This document shows positions 1 through 5,715 of a stretch of 5,888 nt of DNA, piece by piece. The stretch spans positions 1 through 5,888 of the forward strand of contig DXUR01000191.1 in NCBI GenBank assembly GCA_019417795.1, in the 5' to 3' direction. The notes under the pieces were generated by a model. That model was not told the DNA's origin. It did no database searches and saw only the letters and a list, made by a program, of their open reading frames with translations. Origin of the DNA: Clostridiales bacterium (lineage in GTDB: Bacteria > Bacillota_A > Clostridia > Oscillospirales > Oscillospiraceae). How positions within the stretch are numbered: position 1 is the first letter of the stretch; every line of letters begins with the position of its first letter. A program made the position numbers and the translations under genes.

Positions 1-61
1 AAGCTATGTCTTCTTTTATGCGATTTTCAATTTGCGCAACTTATTTTACCTTATCGTATTC

Positions 62-91
62 CCGCTGCCCGTCCCCGTTTACGGGCGACGG
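62..91 (-). terminator. GC-rich hairpin after the last operon gene, possible terminator without T-run
   Basis: On the minus strand CCGTCGCCCGT (91-81) pairs with ACGGGCAGCGG (72-62) across an 8-nt loop, with one T-G pair and one C-A mismatch. It begins 9 nt after the TAA of the 69-residue gene, the position expected of a terminator. It is followed by GGGAATACGATAAGG, not a run of Ts, so intrinsic termination is doubtful; it may only protect the 3' end of the message. Bases 1-61, beyond it, are AT-richer and show no gene. Confidence 0.4.
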
Positions 92-100
92 AGGGTTCTT

Positions 101-310
101 TTAAATCGGGGTTGGAGTCTGGGCGAGGAGGAGGATCACCACAACGGCGGCCGCAAAGCCCGCGGCAGCGGCCAAAACCGCGATGCCGGTCCGAAGCCGC
201 TTTCCGGCGGCTCTGCACACCAGCCAGACACACGCCATACAGGCTGCGGCTGCCAGCAGGGAAATTCCCAGCCCCTTCCACAGCCACGCAAGCTCATAGA
301 ACCATCTCAT
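101..310 (-). CDS. Small two-helix membrane protein of unknown function
   Basis: A 69-residue protein not recognised as any known family. Two hydrophobic segments are clear: about 13-34 (GLGISLLAAAACMACVWLVC) and about 41-63 (TGIAVLAAAAGFAAAVVVIL), joined by the basic turn RAAGKRLR. By the positive-inside rule this predicts a hairpin with the loop in the cytoplasm. The aromatic N-terminus MRWFYELAWLWKG would lie at the membrane surface, and the tail ends in TPTPI. Three cysteines fall in or near the first helix. Evidence that it is a gene: GGGGAGGA at 326-319 puts GGAGG 9 nt before the ATG, and the start follows the bilS-like stop by one nucleotide (TGA-T-ATG), typical of coupled translation. 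It is the last gene of the operon. It could tether or pair with a neighbour, or be an unrelated passenger. Confidence 0.62.
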   Translation of the reverse strand: MRWFYELAWLWKGLGISLLAAAACMACVWLVCRAAGKRLRTGIAVLAAAAGFAAAVVVILLLAQTPTPI

Positions 311-311
311 A

Positions 312-827
312 TCAACTGTCCTCCCCTCTCCGCACAGCCTGTTTCAATTCTTCAAGGTCATGGTCATCCGGATGGACGAGGGCGCGGTCAAAGTTCCGGA
401 TCAGTCCGTCCAGATTGGGAGCCGGGTTGGGCTGCTGCTTCATTTTTTCATACCGCTCCCGGACCGCCATGGGCATTTTGCCCTGGCACATATAAGTGCC
501 GATGATCGAATTGCTCTCATCGATGCTCTCCTTTACCCGATCCAGCACCTTTTGAAAATACGCCTCGCTTTCGCCGAAGCCCGCCGTACCGAACAGGAAA
601 ATCTTCTTGTTTTTCAGGCGCTTCAAAAGCGCAAGCGCCGCTTCATCCGCAGTCCCCTTATCCGTCCAGAAGCCAACATACAGCTTTTCGGATTCGACCG
701 CACCGGCTTCGTCCGTGCCGAAATGATTGCACAGATCCGCCGGAAGGCTCTCCCGGATCGCCTCAGCCAGCAGCTTGGTATTCGCCGTCCTGCTGGAATA
801 AATAATGGAGTAGCGTTCATCGTTCAT
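312..827 (-). CDS. bilS: BilS-like flavodoxin-family protein
   Basis: A 171-residue flavodoxin-fold protein, expected to bind FMN and carry single electrons in the cytoplasm. RYSIIYSSRTANTKLLAEAI gives the first strand and the phosphate-binding loop (Ser11-Thr17, with TANT where most have TGNT). LYVGFWTDKGTAD (49-61), IFLFGTAGFG (76-85) and IIGTYMCQGKMP (108-119) are the remaining core motifs. From memory they resemble the flavodoxin named BilS, which is encoded beside the bilirubin reductase BilR in gut Clostridia. No bilR is present here, so the name marks family only. The start is the ATG at 827; AGAGG lies 8 nt upstream. The 47-nt gap after trxB holds no hairpin, so it probably belongs to the nrdG operon, where it could supply electrons to NrdG. 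A 22-residue N-terminal extension to 893 is in frame but overlaps trxB and lacks homology. Flavodoxin fold sure; BilS assignment moderate. Confidence 0.72.
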   Translation of the reverse strand: MNDERYSIIYSSRTANTKLLAEAIRESLPADLCNHFGTDEAGAVESEKLYVGFWTDKGTADEAALALLKRLKNKKIFLFGTAGFGESEAYFQKVLDRVKESIDESNSIIGTYMCQGKMPMAVRERYEKMKQQPNPAPNLDGLIRNFDRALVHPDDHDLEELKQAVRRGEDS

Positions 828-874
828 AAGCGTATCCTCTCTTTGCTTTGATTGTTGGGATGATCCGGTGCGCG

Positions 875-1786
875 TCACTGTTCCGCCAGCCACCGGCAGG
901 CGGAGACCGCAGCCAAGGTGCCGTCCGAAACCGCCGTGGTCAGCTGCCGTACCTGCTTGTGCCGACAGTCGCCTGCCGCAAAAAAGCCCGGTGCGGCCGT
1001 TTCCATCCGGTCATTGGTCAGGAGATACCCCTCTTGATCCCGTTCCGCCAGTGCCGCGGCCATTTCCGTATCGGGAACGCGGCCAAAGGCCACGAACAGC
1101 CCGCTGACCGGGAGCCGCGTCTCCCGTCCGTCGGCATTTTTCAACAAAAGGTGTTCCAGCTCTCCGTTATCGGCGTGGAGATCGGTGATGACCGTATCCG
1201 TCAGGATGGTAAGATTTTTCCGTTGGGCCGCCTGCTCCACCAGTGCCTGCTCCGCCCGGAAGGTTTTTCTCCGGTGGATCAGTGTCACGCTGCGGCAGCG
1301 TTCGGCCAGAAACAGAGCATCCTCAAAGGCGGTGTTGCCGCCGCCGGCCACTGCTACGTCCTGTCCGTCGAAAAACGGGCCATCGCACAGGGCGCAATAG
1401 CTGACGCCGCGGCCTACCAATGCTTCTTCACCGGGCAGACCCAGCGTCCGGGGCTTCGCTCCGGCGGCAAAGATCACCGCCCGGGCCGACACAGGCCCGT
1501 CCTCCGTTTCCAAAAGGAACGTGCCGCCCGTGTTTCGTTCGATCCTCTGTACCCCGCTGAAGGTCAGCTCCGCCCCGGCCGCTTCCGCCTGGGCATACAT
1601 CCGGTCCCCCAGTTCCATGCCGCTGACCGCGCCAAGGCCTGGATAATTCTCCACCAGCGGCGAGAGGGTGATCTGCCCGCCGAAGCCGCTGCCCTCGAAT
1701 ACGGCAACGGAGCGTCCTGCCCGTGCGGCATACAGGGCGGCCGTCAGTCCGGCGGGACCACCGCCGATCACAGCAAGCTCGATCAT
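875..1786 (-). CDS. trxB: Thioredoxin reductase-like NAD(P)/FAD-dependent oxidoreductase
   Basis: A 303-residue flavoprotein of the low-molecular-weight thioredoxin reductase family, which moves electrons from NADPH through FAD to a redox-active disulfide and then to a thioredoxin or glutaredoxin. IELAVIGGGPAGLTAALYAAR (FAD site, GGGPAG at 8-13) opens the protein. The active-site pair is Cys131 and Cys134 in SYCALCDGPFF. The nucleotide-binding GGGNTAFEDA is at 148-157, IHRRKTFRA (His171-Arg172-Arg173) indicates NADPH preference, and FFAAGDCR is the second FAD motif near the end. Length is typical. The start is the ATG at 1786-1784, which overlaps the nrdD stop as ATGA; GGGAG lies 8 nt upstream inside nrdD. 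A longer in-frame reading from 1855 adds 23 residues before the FAD motif and is unlikely. Translational coupling to nrdD suggests it serves the redoxin domain fused to nrdD. It may not be the cell's only thioredoxin reductase. Confidence 0.9.
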   Translation of the reverse strand: MIELAVIGGGPAGLTAALYAARAGRSVAVFEGSGFGGQITLSPLVENYPGLGAVSGMELGDRMYAQAEAAGAELTFSGVQRIERNTGGTFLLETEDGPVSARAVIFAAGAKPRTLGLPGEEALVGRGVSYCALCDGPFFDGQDVAVAGGGNTAFEDALFLAERCRSVTLIHRRKTFRAEQALVEQAAQRKNLTILTDTVITDLHADNGELEHLLLKNADGRETRLPVSGLFVAFGRVPDTEMAAALAERDQEGYLLTNDRMETAAPGFFAAGDCRHKQVRQLTTAVSDGTLAAVSACRWLAEQ

Positions 1787-4149
1787 TGGGCATACTCCCG
1801 GAGGAACGCCTTGATCTGGGCTGCACCCACGTAGAGGGTGGGAACCTCCCCCCAAGCCACCAGCGTGGGGGCCTGCCGCAGACCAAGAGCCTTTGCCTCC
1901 TCCGCATACTGTGCGGCATCCTTTTCCTCATAGGGAACGCCCGCCTTTTGCAGCAGCGGCTTCACCGCCCGGCAGTTGGGGCAGGTGGCCGTGACAAAGA
2001 GCGTATAACGGTCTGCTTTCCCCGAAACGGGCGCGGTCTCTCTCACTTCTTCCGCCGGAGCGGCTGCATGGGGCTGCGCCGCACCGCTCACCTGATAGGT
2101 TTTTCTGTCCTGATACTCCTGACTCTTGCCGTCGTTCCAGTTCTGCACCGGGCGGTAGTAGCCGGTGATGCGGCTGTAAACCTCCGTTTTCCGTCCGCAG
2201 ATGGGACAGGTGAACTGCTCTCCGGCCAGATAGCCATGGTCGGCGCAGACGGAATAGGTGGGAGACAGCGTATAGTACGGCAGTTCGTAGTTCTCCGCAA
2301 TCTTGCGGACCAGCGCCGCCGCTGCCCGCCAATCGGGCAGCTTTTCGCCCAGGAAAGTGTGGAACACCGTGCCGCTGGTATAGAGGGTCTGGAGCTTGTC
2401 CTGTACGTCCAACGCGGCGAACACGTCCTCCGTGTAGCCCACAGGCAGGTGGCTGGAATTGGTGTAGTAGGGCGTCCCGCCCTCGTGGGCGGTGATGATA
2501 TTGGGGTACTGTGCCTTATCGTGCTTGGCGAGGCGATAGGAGGTGGACTCGGCAGGGGTGGCCTCCAGATTGTAGAGGTCGCCATACTGCTCCTGATAAT
2601 CGCTCAGCCGCTCCCGCATGTGCTTCAGCACCCGAACGGCAAAGTCCTGCGTCTCCTCATGGGTGAGGTCCTTGCGGAGCCAGTTGGCGTTCAGGCCCGC
2701 CTCATTCATGCCGACGAGGCCGATGGTGGAAAAGTGATTGTCGAAGCTGCCGAGATAGCGTTTGGTGTAGGGGTACAGCCCCTCCTCCATCAGCCGCCCG
2801 ATGGTGGTGCGTTTGATCTTCAGACTGCGGGCGGCAATATCCATCATGTGATCCAGCCGGGCGAAGAAATCCGCTTCATCCTTGGCAAGATATGCAATAC
2901 GGGGTAGATTGATGGTCACAACGCCCACGGAGCCGGTGGACTCGCCGCTGCCGAAGAAGCCGCCGCTCTTTTTCCGCAGTTCCCGGAGGTCCAGGCGCAG
3001 GCGGCAGCACATGCTGCGCACGTCGCTGGGCTCCATGTCGGAGTTGATGTAGTTGGAGAAGTAAGGCGTGCCGTATTTGGCGGTCATCTCAAAGAGCAGC
3101 CGGTTGTTCTCCGTCTCGGACCAGTCAAAGTCCTTGGTGATGGAATAGGTGGGGATGGGATACTGGAAGCCGCGGCCGTTGGCGTCGCCTTCGATCATGA
3201 CCTCGATGAATGCCTTGTTGATCATGTCCATCTCCGGCTGGCAGTCGCCATAGGTAAAACTCATGGGCTTGCCGCCCACGATACAAGGCTGACCGGCCAG
3301 ATCGGCGGGTACGGTCCAGTCCAGAGTGATGTTTGAGAACGGGGCCTGTGTGCCCCAGCGGCTGGGGGTGTTGACGCCATAGACAAAGCTCTCGACGCAG
3401 TGCTTGACTTCATTGTAGCTGAGCTTATCCGTCCGGACAAAGGGGGCAAGATAGGTATCAAAGCTGGAAAATGCCTGCGCACCCGCCCACTCGTTCTGCA
3501 TAATGCCCAGGAAATTCACCATCTGGTTGCATAAAGTAGCCAGGTGCTTGGCCGGGGCGCTGGTGATCTTCCCCGTCACACCCCCTAACCCTTCCTGAAT
3601 GAGCTGCTTCAGGCTCCAACCGGCGCAGTAACCGGTGAGCATAGACAGATCATGGATATGGAGGTCCGCGTTGCGGTGGGCGCTGCCGATCTCCTCGTCA
3701 TAAATCTCGCTGAGCCAGTAATTAGCTGTGATGGCGCCGGAGTTGGACAGGATCAATCCGCCCACGGAGTAGGTGACGGTGGAGTTTTCCTTTACCCGCC
3801 AGTCGGACACCCGCAGATAATCGTCCACCAGCTTTTTGTAGTCCAGAATGGTGGAGCTCATGTTCCGCAGCTTTTCCCGGTTCTTGCGGTAGAGAATGTA
3901 GGCCTTGGCCACTTCCGCGTAGCCGGCCCGCTGAAGAACGGCCTCCACGCTGTCCTGAATGGTCTCCACATCGATCCGGCCATCCCGAATCTTATCGGCA
4001 TAATCCGCCGTGACCTGCAAAGAAAGCAGGTCGATCACATCCGGGGCATAGGGAATATGGGTGGCGTCAAAGGCTTTCATAATGGCACTGGAGATACGGT
4101 TGAGACTGAATTCGGCAACATGGCCGTCCCGCTTGATGACTTGATACAT
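1783..4149 (-). CDS. nrdD: Anaerobic (class III) ribonucleoside-triphosphate reductase with fused C-terminal glutaredoxin-like domain
   Basis: A 788-residue enzyme that reduces ribonucleoside triphosphates to deoxy forms without oxygen. An N-terminal ATP-cone (about 1-95, opening MYQVIKRDG) provides allosteric control. The catalytic ten-stranded barrel follows, with LHIHDL, NTPSRWGTQAPFSN and NGRGFQYPIPTY, then SMCCRLRLD with adjacent Cys381-Cys382 on the presumed thiyl-radical loop, and GSVGVVTINLPRIAYL. Near the end, Cys635, His638, Cys648 and Cys651 resemble the zinc site, and SRITGYYRP-WNDGK holds the glycyl-radical residue Gly663. Unlike ordinary NrdD it continues through an Ala/Pro-rich linker (about 686-712) into a 75-residue redoxin domain (714-788) with CPNC (Cys723, Cys726) and a probable cis-proline in QAPT (Pro761). 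This looks like a built-in NrdH/glutaredoxin that would reduce the active-site cysteines, in place of formate. It overlaps the next gene by 4 bp. Family certain; the redoxin's role is inferred. Confidence 0.95.
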   Translation of the reverse strand: MYQVIKRDGHVAEFSLNRISSAIMKAFDATHIPYAPDVIDLLSLQVTADYADKIRDGRIDVETIQDSVEAVLQRAGYAEVAKAYILYRKNREKLRNMSSTILDYKKLVDDYLRVSDWRVKENSTVTYSVGGLILSNSGAITANYWLSEIYDEEIGSAHRNADLHIHDLSMLTGYCAGWSLKQLIQEGLGGVTGKITSAPAKHLATLCNQMVNFLGIMQNEWAGAQAFSSFDTYLAPFVRTDKLSYNEVKHCVESFVYGVNTPSRWGTQAPFSNITLDWTVPADLAGQPCIVGGKPMSFTYGDCQPEMDMINKAFIEVMIEGDANGRGFQYPIPTYSITKDFDWSETENNRLLFEMTAKYGTPYFSNYINSDMEPSDVRSMCCRLRLDLRELRKKSGGFFGSGESTGSVGVVTINLPRIAYLAKDEADFFARLDHMMDIAARSLKIKRTTIGRLMEEGLYPYTKRYLGSFDNHFSTIGLVGMNEAGLNANWLRKDLTHEETQDFAVRVLKHMRERLSDYQEQYGDLYNLEATPAESTSYRLAKHDKAQYPNIITAHEGGTPYYTNSSHLPVGYTEDVFAALDVQDKLQTLYTSGTVFHTFLGEKLPDWRAAAALVRKIAENYELPYYTLSPTYSVCADHGYLAGEQFTCPICGRKTEVYSRITGYYRPVQNWNDGKSQEYQDRKTYQVSGAAQPHAAAPAEEVRETAPVSGKADRYTLFVTATCPNCRAVKPLLQKAGVPYEEKDAAQYAEEAKALGLRQAPTLVAWGEVPTLYVGAAQIKAFLREYAQ

Positions 4150-4158
4150 GGTCCTCTT

Positions 4159-4164
4159 CTCCTT
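4159..4164 (-). promoter_or_regulatory. Ribosome binding site that fixes the nrdD start
   Basis: AAGGAG lies 9 nt before the ATG at 4149-4147 and inside the 19-nt gap after the nrdG stop codon (TAG 4171-4169). It favours this ATG over the in-frame GTG at 4179, which would add ten charged residues and overlap the end of nrdG. Confidence 0.75.
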
Positions 4165-4168
4165 TTCT

Positions 4169-4864
4169 CTATTGTCCACGGATCTGTGTGCTGGGAATAT
4201 CAGGCAAAACGCTGTCCCGCAGCGCTTCGATCTCTTCTTTTGTCAGGGGCTTCATGCCGCTGCCCACCAGTTCGCCGGAGTCCACAAAGGGTTGAAGGAA
4301 ATAGCGCTTCGCACCCTTGAGCCAACGGCCGATCCCGGCCATCTCCTCCGGTGTGTGCAGCGGTGCGCAGACGGTGGTGCGGAACTCATAGTCCACGGCG
4401 CCCGCCATCAGCAGTGCGGCACTCCGCTTCACCGGTCCCAGAAGATCCACGCCGCCGCAGGTCTCCGCATAGCGGTCCGGGCTGTTCTTGATGTCCATGG
4501 CAGCATAGTCCAGCAACCCCTCCTGCGCCAGCGCTTCCAGCATGTCGGGGTTGGTGCCGTTGGTATCCAGCTTCACGGCAAAGCCCAGCCCCCGGATCTG
4601 CCGCAGCAGCGCCGGAAGGTCCTCGTACAAGGTCGGCTCCCCACCGGTGACGCACACGCCGTCCAGCTTTCCCCGGCGGGTCTCCAAAAAGGCAAGCAGT
4701 TCCTCAGTGGAAAGGCTGTCGGTCTCTCGGTCCGGCAGGACCAAAGCGGGATTGTGGCAGAAGGGGCAGCGCAGATTGCAGCCGGGCAAAAACACCGTGC
4801 AGGCCACTTTGCCGGGGTAGTCCAGCAGCGTTACCTTTTGCAGTCCGCCGATCCGCATACGCAT
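4169..4864 (-). CDS. nrdG: Anaerobic ribonucleoside-triphosphate reductase activating protein (radical SAM)
   Basis: A 231-residue radical SAM enzyme of the NrdG type. It cleaves S-adenosylmethionine with a reduced [4Fe-4S] cluster and abstracts a hydrogen from the glycine of NrdD, creating the glycyl radical. The N-terminal GLQKVTLLDYPGKVACTVF is the usual opening of the longer (NrdG2-like) activases. The cluster motif is GCNLRCPFCHN with Cys29, Cys33 and Cys36 (CxxxCxxC). The SAM-contacting GGEP is at 74-77, and KLDTNGT and MDIKNSP are further conserved strands of the partial TIM barrel. Length is normal. The start is the first of two close ATGs (4864 and 4858); the purine-rich GGGAGGGGGAG at 4875-4865 lies directly upstream and could serve either. 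It is first in the operon, 19 nt ahead of nrdD, its substrate. A generic pyruvate-formate-lyase activase is the alternative, but the adjacent nrdD settles the role. Confidence 0.93.
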   Translation of the reverse strand: MRMRIGGLQKVTLLDYPGKVACTVFLPGCNLRCPFCHNPALVLPDRETDSLSTEELLAFLETRRGKLDGVCVTGGEPTLYEDLPALLRQIRGLGFAVKLDTNGTNPDMLEALAQEGLLDYAAMDIKNSPDRYAETCGGVDLLGPVKRSAALLMAGAVDYEFRTTVCAPLHTPEEMAGIGRWLKGAKRYFLQPFVDSGELVGSGMKPLTKEEIEALRDSVLPDIPSTQIRGQ

Positions 4865-4897
4865 CTCCCCCTCCCGCTGATCGTCTCTTAGAGTTTA

Positions 4898-4926
4898 AGT
4901 ATATAATGGCGGGCACGTTCTGTCAA
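4898..4926 (-). promoter_or_regulatory. Strong sigma-A-type promoter for the nrdG-nrdD operon
   Basis: On the minus strand a perfect -35 box TTGACA (4926-4921) is followed by a 17-bp spacer and the -10 box TATACT (4903-4898, five of six consensus bases). Transcription would start near 4891, giving a 5' leader of about 27 nt that is mostly the ribosome binding site of nrdG. It is the only strong promoter seen upstream of the operon. Confidence 0.82.
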
Positions 4927-4934
4927 CTGCCGAA

Positions 4935-4950
4935 GCACAAGATATTGTGT
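4935..4950. promoter_or_regulatory. Putative NrdR box upstream of the nrdGD promoter
   Basis: GCACAAGATATTGTGT matches the published NrdR-box consensus acaCwAtATaTwGtgt at about 14 of 16 positions and is itself nearly palindromic (CACAA-GATA-TTGTG). NrdR is the ATP-cone repressor that senses nucleotides and controls ribonucleotide reductase genes in most bacteria. The site lies 8 bp upstream of the -35 box of the promoter serving nrdG and nrdD, which is where such control is expected. The match to the motif is seen directly; binding is inferred. Confidence 0.68.
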
Positions 4951-4966
4951 CTATCGCAAAATAATA

Positions 4967-4982
4967 GTACTAAATAAAATCC
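4967..4982. promoter_or_regulatory. Weak second NrdR-box candidate
   Basis: The left part, TACTAAATA, matches the core of the NrdR consensus (acaCwAtATaTwGtgt), but the right half is poor; about 10 of 16 positions fit. It is listed because NrdR binds pairs of boxes about three helical turns apart, and this site starts exactly 32 bp from the stronger box at 4935. It also overlaps a weak alternative minus-strand promoter (TTGAAT at 4993-4988, 18-bp gap, TACTAT at 4969-4964), where a repressor could act. Spacing supports it; the sequence alone would not. Confidence 0.35.
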
Positions 4983-4996
4983 ATCATATTCAAGCT

Positions 4997-5014
4997 GACC
5001 GTGATCGCACGGTC
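4997..5014. repeat. Perfect 7-bp inverted repeat in the intergenic region
   Basis: GACCGTG and CACGGTC are separated by the 4-nt spacer ATCG. Pairing is perfect on both strands and no T-run follows on either, so it does not look like a terminator. It lies about 70 bp upstream of the -35 box of the nrdG promoter and about 40 bp beyond the DUF1003 terminator. It could be an operator or a small RNA hairpin; no known site was recognised. Confidence 0.45.
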
Positions 5015-5053
5015 TCCAGCAAATCCAAGGAACAGCAAGCAGGCACCTGAAGC

Positions 5054-5089
5054 AAAAACCGGGACATCCTGTTGGATATCCCGTTTTTT
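5054..5089 (-). terminator. Terminator-like hairpin downstream of the DUF1003 gene, T-runs on both sides
   Basis: Read on the minus strand, CGGGATATCC and GGATGTCCCG form a 10-bp stem (one U-G pair) around the 4-nt loop AACA (5083-5060). It is followed by one G and then five Ts (5058-5054), which makes a plausible intrinsic terminator about 65 nt after the DUF1003 stop codon. On the plus strand the same arms give a stem with one C-A mismatch followed by six Ts (5084-5089), so it could act in both directions, though no plus-strand gene is apparent. The stem is better paired in the minus direction, which fits the gene order. Confidence 0.75.
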
Positions 5090-5148
5090 GTTGATCCTTC
5101 TAAAATCATGCTTGAATTTACAAAAAAGGTACACGCCTCAAAGCACGT

Positions 5149-5670
5149 TTATTTTTCACCGTCCGCTTTCGGTGTTCCCTTCTCCTGCCCTGCCAGATGC
5201 TTTTCCAGGGCGGACTGCCTGGCAAGGATGGCGTTTACTTTATCGTAGAGATCCTCGATCATAATTTCCGTTTTGAGATTCACCTTGTAATCGTTCTCGG
5301 CACGGCGGCGGTCCTTTTCCTCCTGCCGGTTCTGGCTCATCATAATGAGCGGCGCCTGAATGGCCGCCACGCAGGAGAGCACCAGATTCAGCAAAATAAA
5401 GGGAAAGGGATCGAAGGCCTTTGCCGCCAGCAGTGTGTTGACCACCATCCAGAGGATCAGCACGCCGGTGAAGGAAAAAATGAATGCCCAACTCCCCGCA
5501 AATTTCGCGATGGCGTCCGCCGCCCGCTGACCGAGGGTGTATTTTTCCTTTTCGCCCGCGGGATTTTCGGAAATTTTGCTGTCCGCCAGCAGGTTCAGCA
5601 CTTCCTCGTCCGTCATGTCATGGCGGATATCCTTCAGAACTTCTCTCAATAGCTTTCTGTTTTCTTTCAT
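5149..5670 (-). CDS. DUF1003 family two-helix membrane protein
   Basis: A 173-residue protein of unknown biochemical role that matches the DUF1003 family. A charged N-terminal part (about 1-45) is followed by GSWAFIFSF entering the first membrane helix (about 61-82), then FDPFPFILLNLVLSC starting the second helix (about 90-111). The family signature QAPLIMMSQNRQEEKDR follows, then RAENDYKVNLK and a charged, probably coiled-coil cytoplasmic tail (about 114-160). Length and architecture are usual for the family. Start choice: an in-frame ATG also exists at 5679-5677 (MIFM...), but GGATG lies 6 nt before the ATG at 5670 and overlaps the upstream ATG, so the shorter form is preferred. Both forms remain possible. 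It lies just after the PucR-type regulator and is followed by the terminator-like hairpin at 5054-5089. Family assignment strong; function unknown. Confidence 0.88.
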   Translation of the reverse strand: MKENRKLLREVLKDIRHDMTDEEVLNLLADSKISENPAGEKEKYTLGQRAADAIAKFAGSWAFIFSFTGVLILWMVVNTLLAAKAFDPFPFILLNLVLSCVAAIQAPLIMMSQNRQEEKDRRRAENDYKVNLKTEIMIEDLYDKVNAILARQSALEKHLAGQEKGTPKADGEK

Positions 5671-5715
5671 AAATATCATCCGTTTCTTTTTGAATCTTCG
5701 CCTAAATGTACGGCT

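Noticed and set aside
1..61. Possible further gene or regulatory element at the left edge
   Set aside because: The stretch is AT-richer but too short; no start with a ribosome binding site, no promoter pair and no RNA motif could be supported.
858..866. Small dyad GGATGATCC between trxB and the flavodoxin-like gene
   Set aside because: A 4-bp stem with a single-base centre cannot form a terminator, so it does not break the operon.
828..893. N-terminal extension of the flavodoxin-like gene by 22 residues
   Set aside because: It would overlap the end of trxB and precedes the first flavodoxin strand with unrelated sequence; the ATG at 827 has AGAGG at 8 nt.
848..1834. A 328-codon plus-strand open frame across the trxB gene
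   Set aside because: It lies opposite a gene with every thioredoxin reductase motif, has no family resemblance, and is explained by high GC content on the antisense strand.
1787..1855. N-terminal extension of the trxB frame by 23 residues
   Set aside because: Family members begin right before the FAD-binding GGGPAG motif, and the ATG at 1786 has GGGAG at 8 nt and a classic ATGA overlap with nrdD.
1723..2907. A 394-codon plus-strand open frame across the 3' part of nrdD
   Set aside because: Antisense shadow of nrdD; no recognisable domain and composition typical of reverse-strand readings of GC-rich genes.
4150..4179. Longer nrdD start at the in-frame GTG (4179)
   Set aside because: It adds ten charged residues before the usual ATP-cone opening and overlaps nrdG, while the ATG at 4149 has AAGGAG 9 nt upstream.
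3652..4320. A plus-strand open frame across the nrdD start and nrdG end
   Set aside because: It runs opposite two well-supported genes and resembles no protein family.
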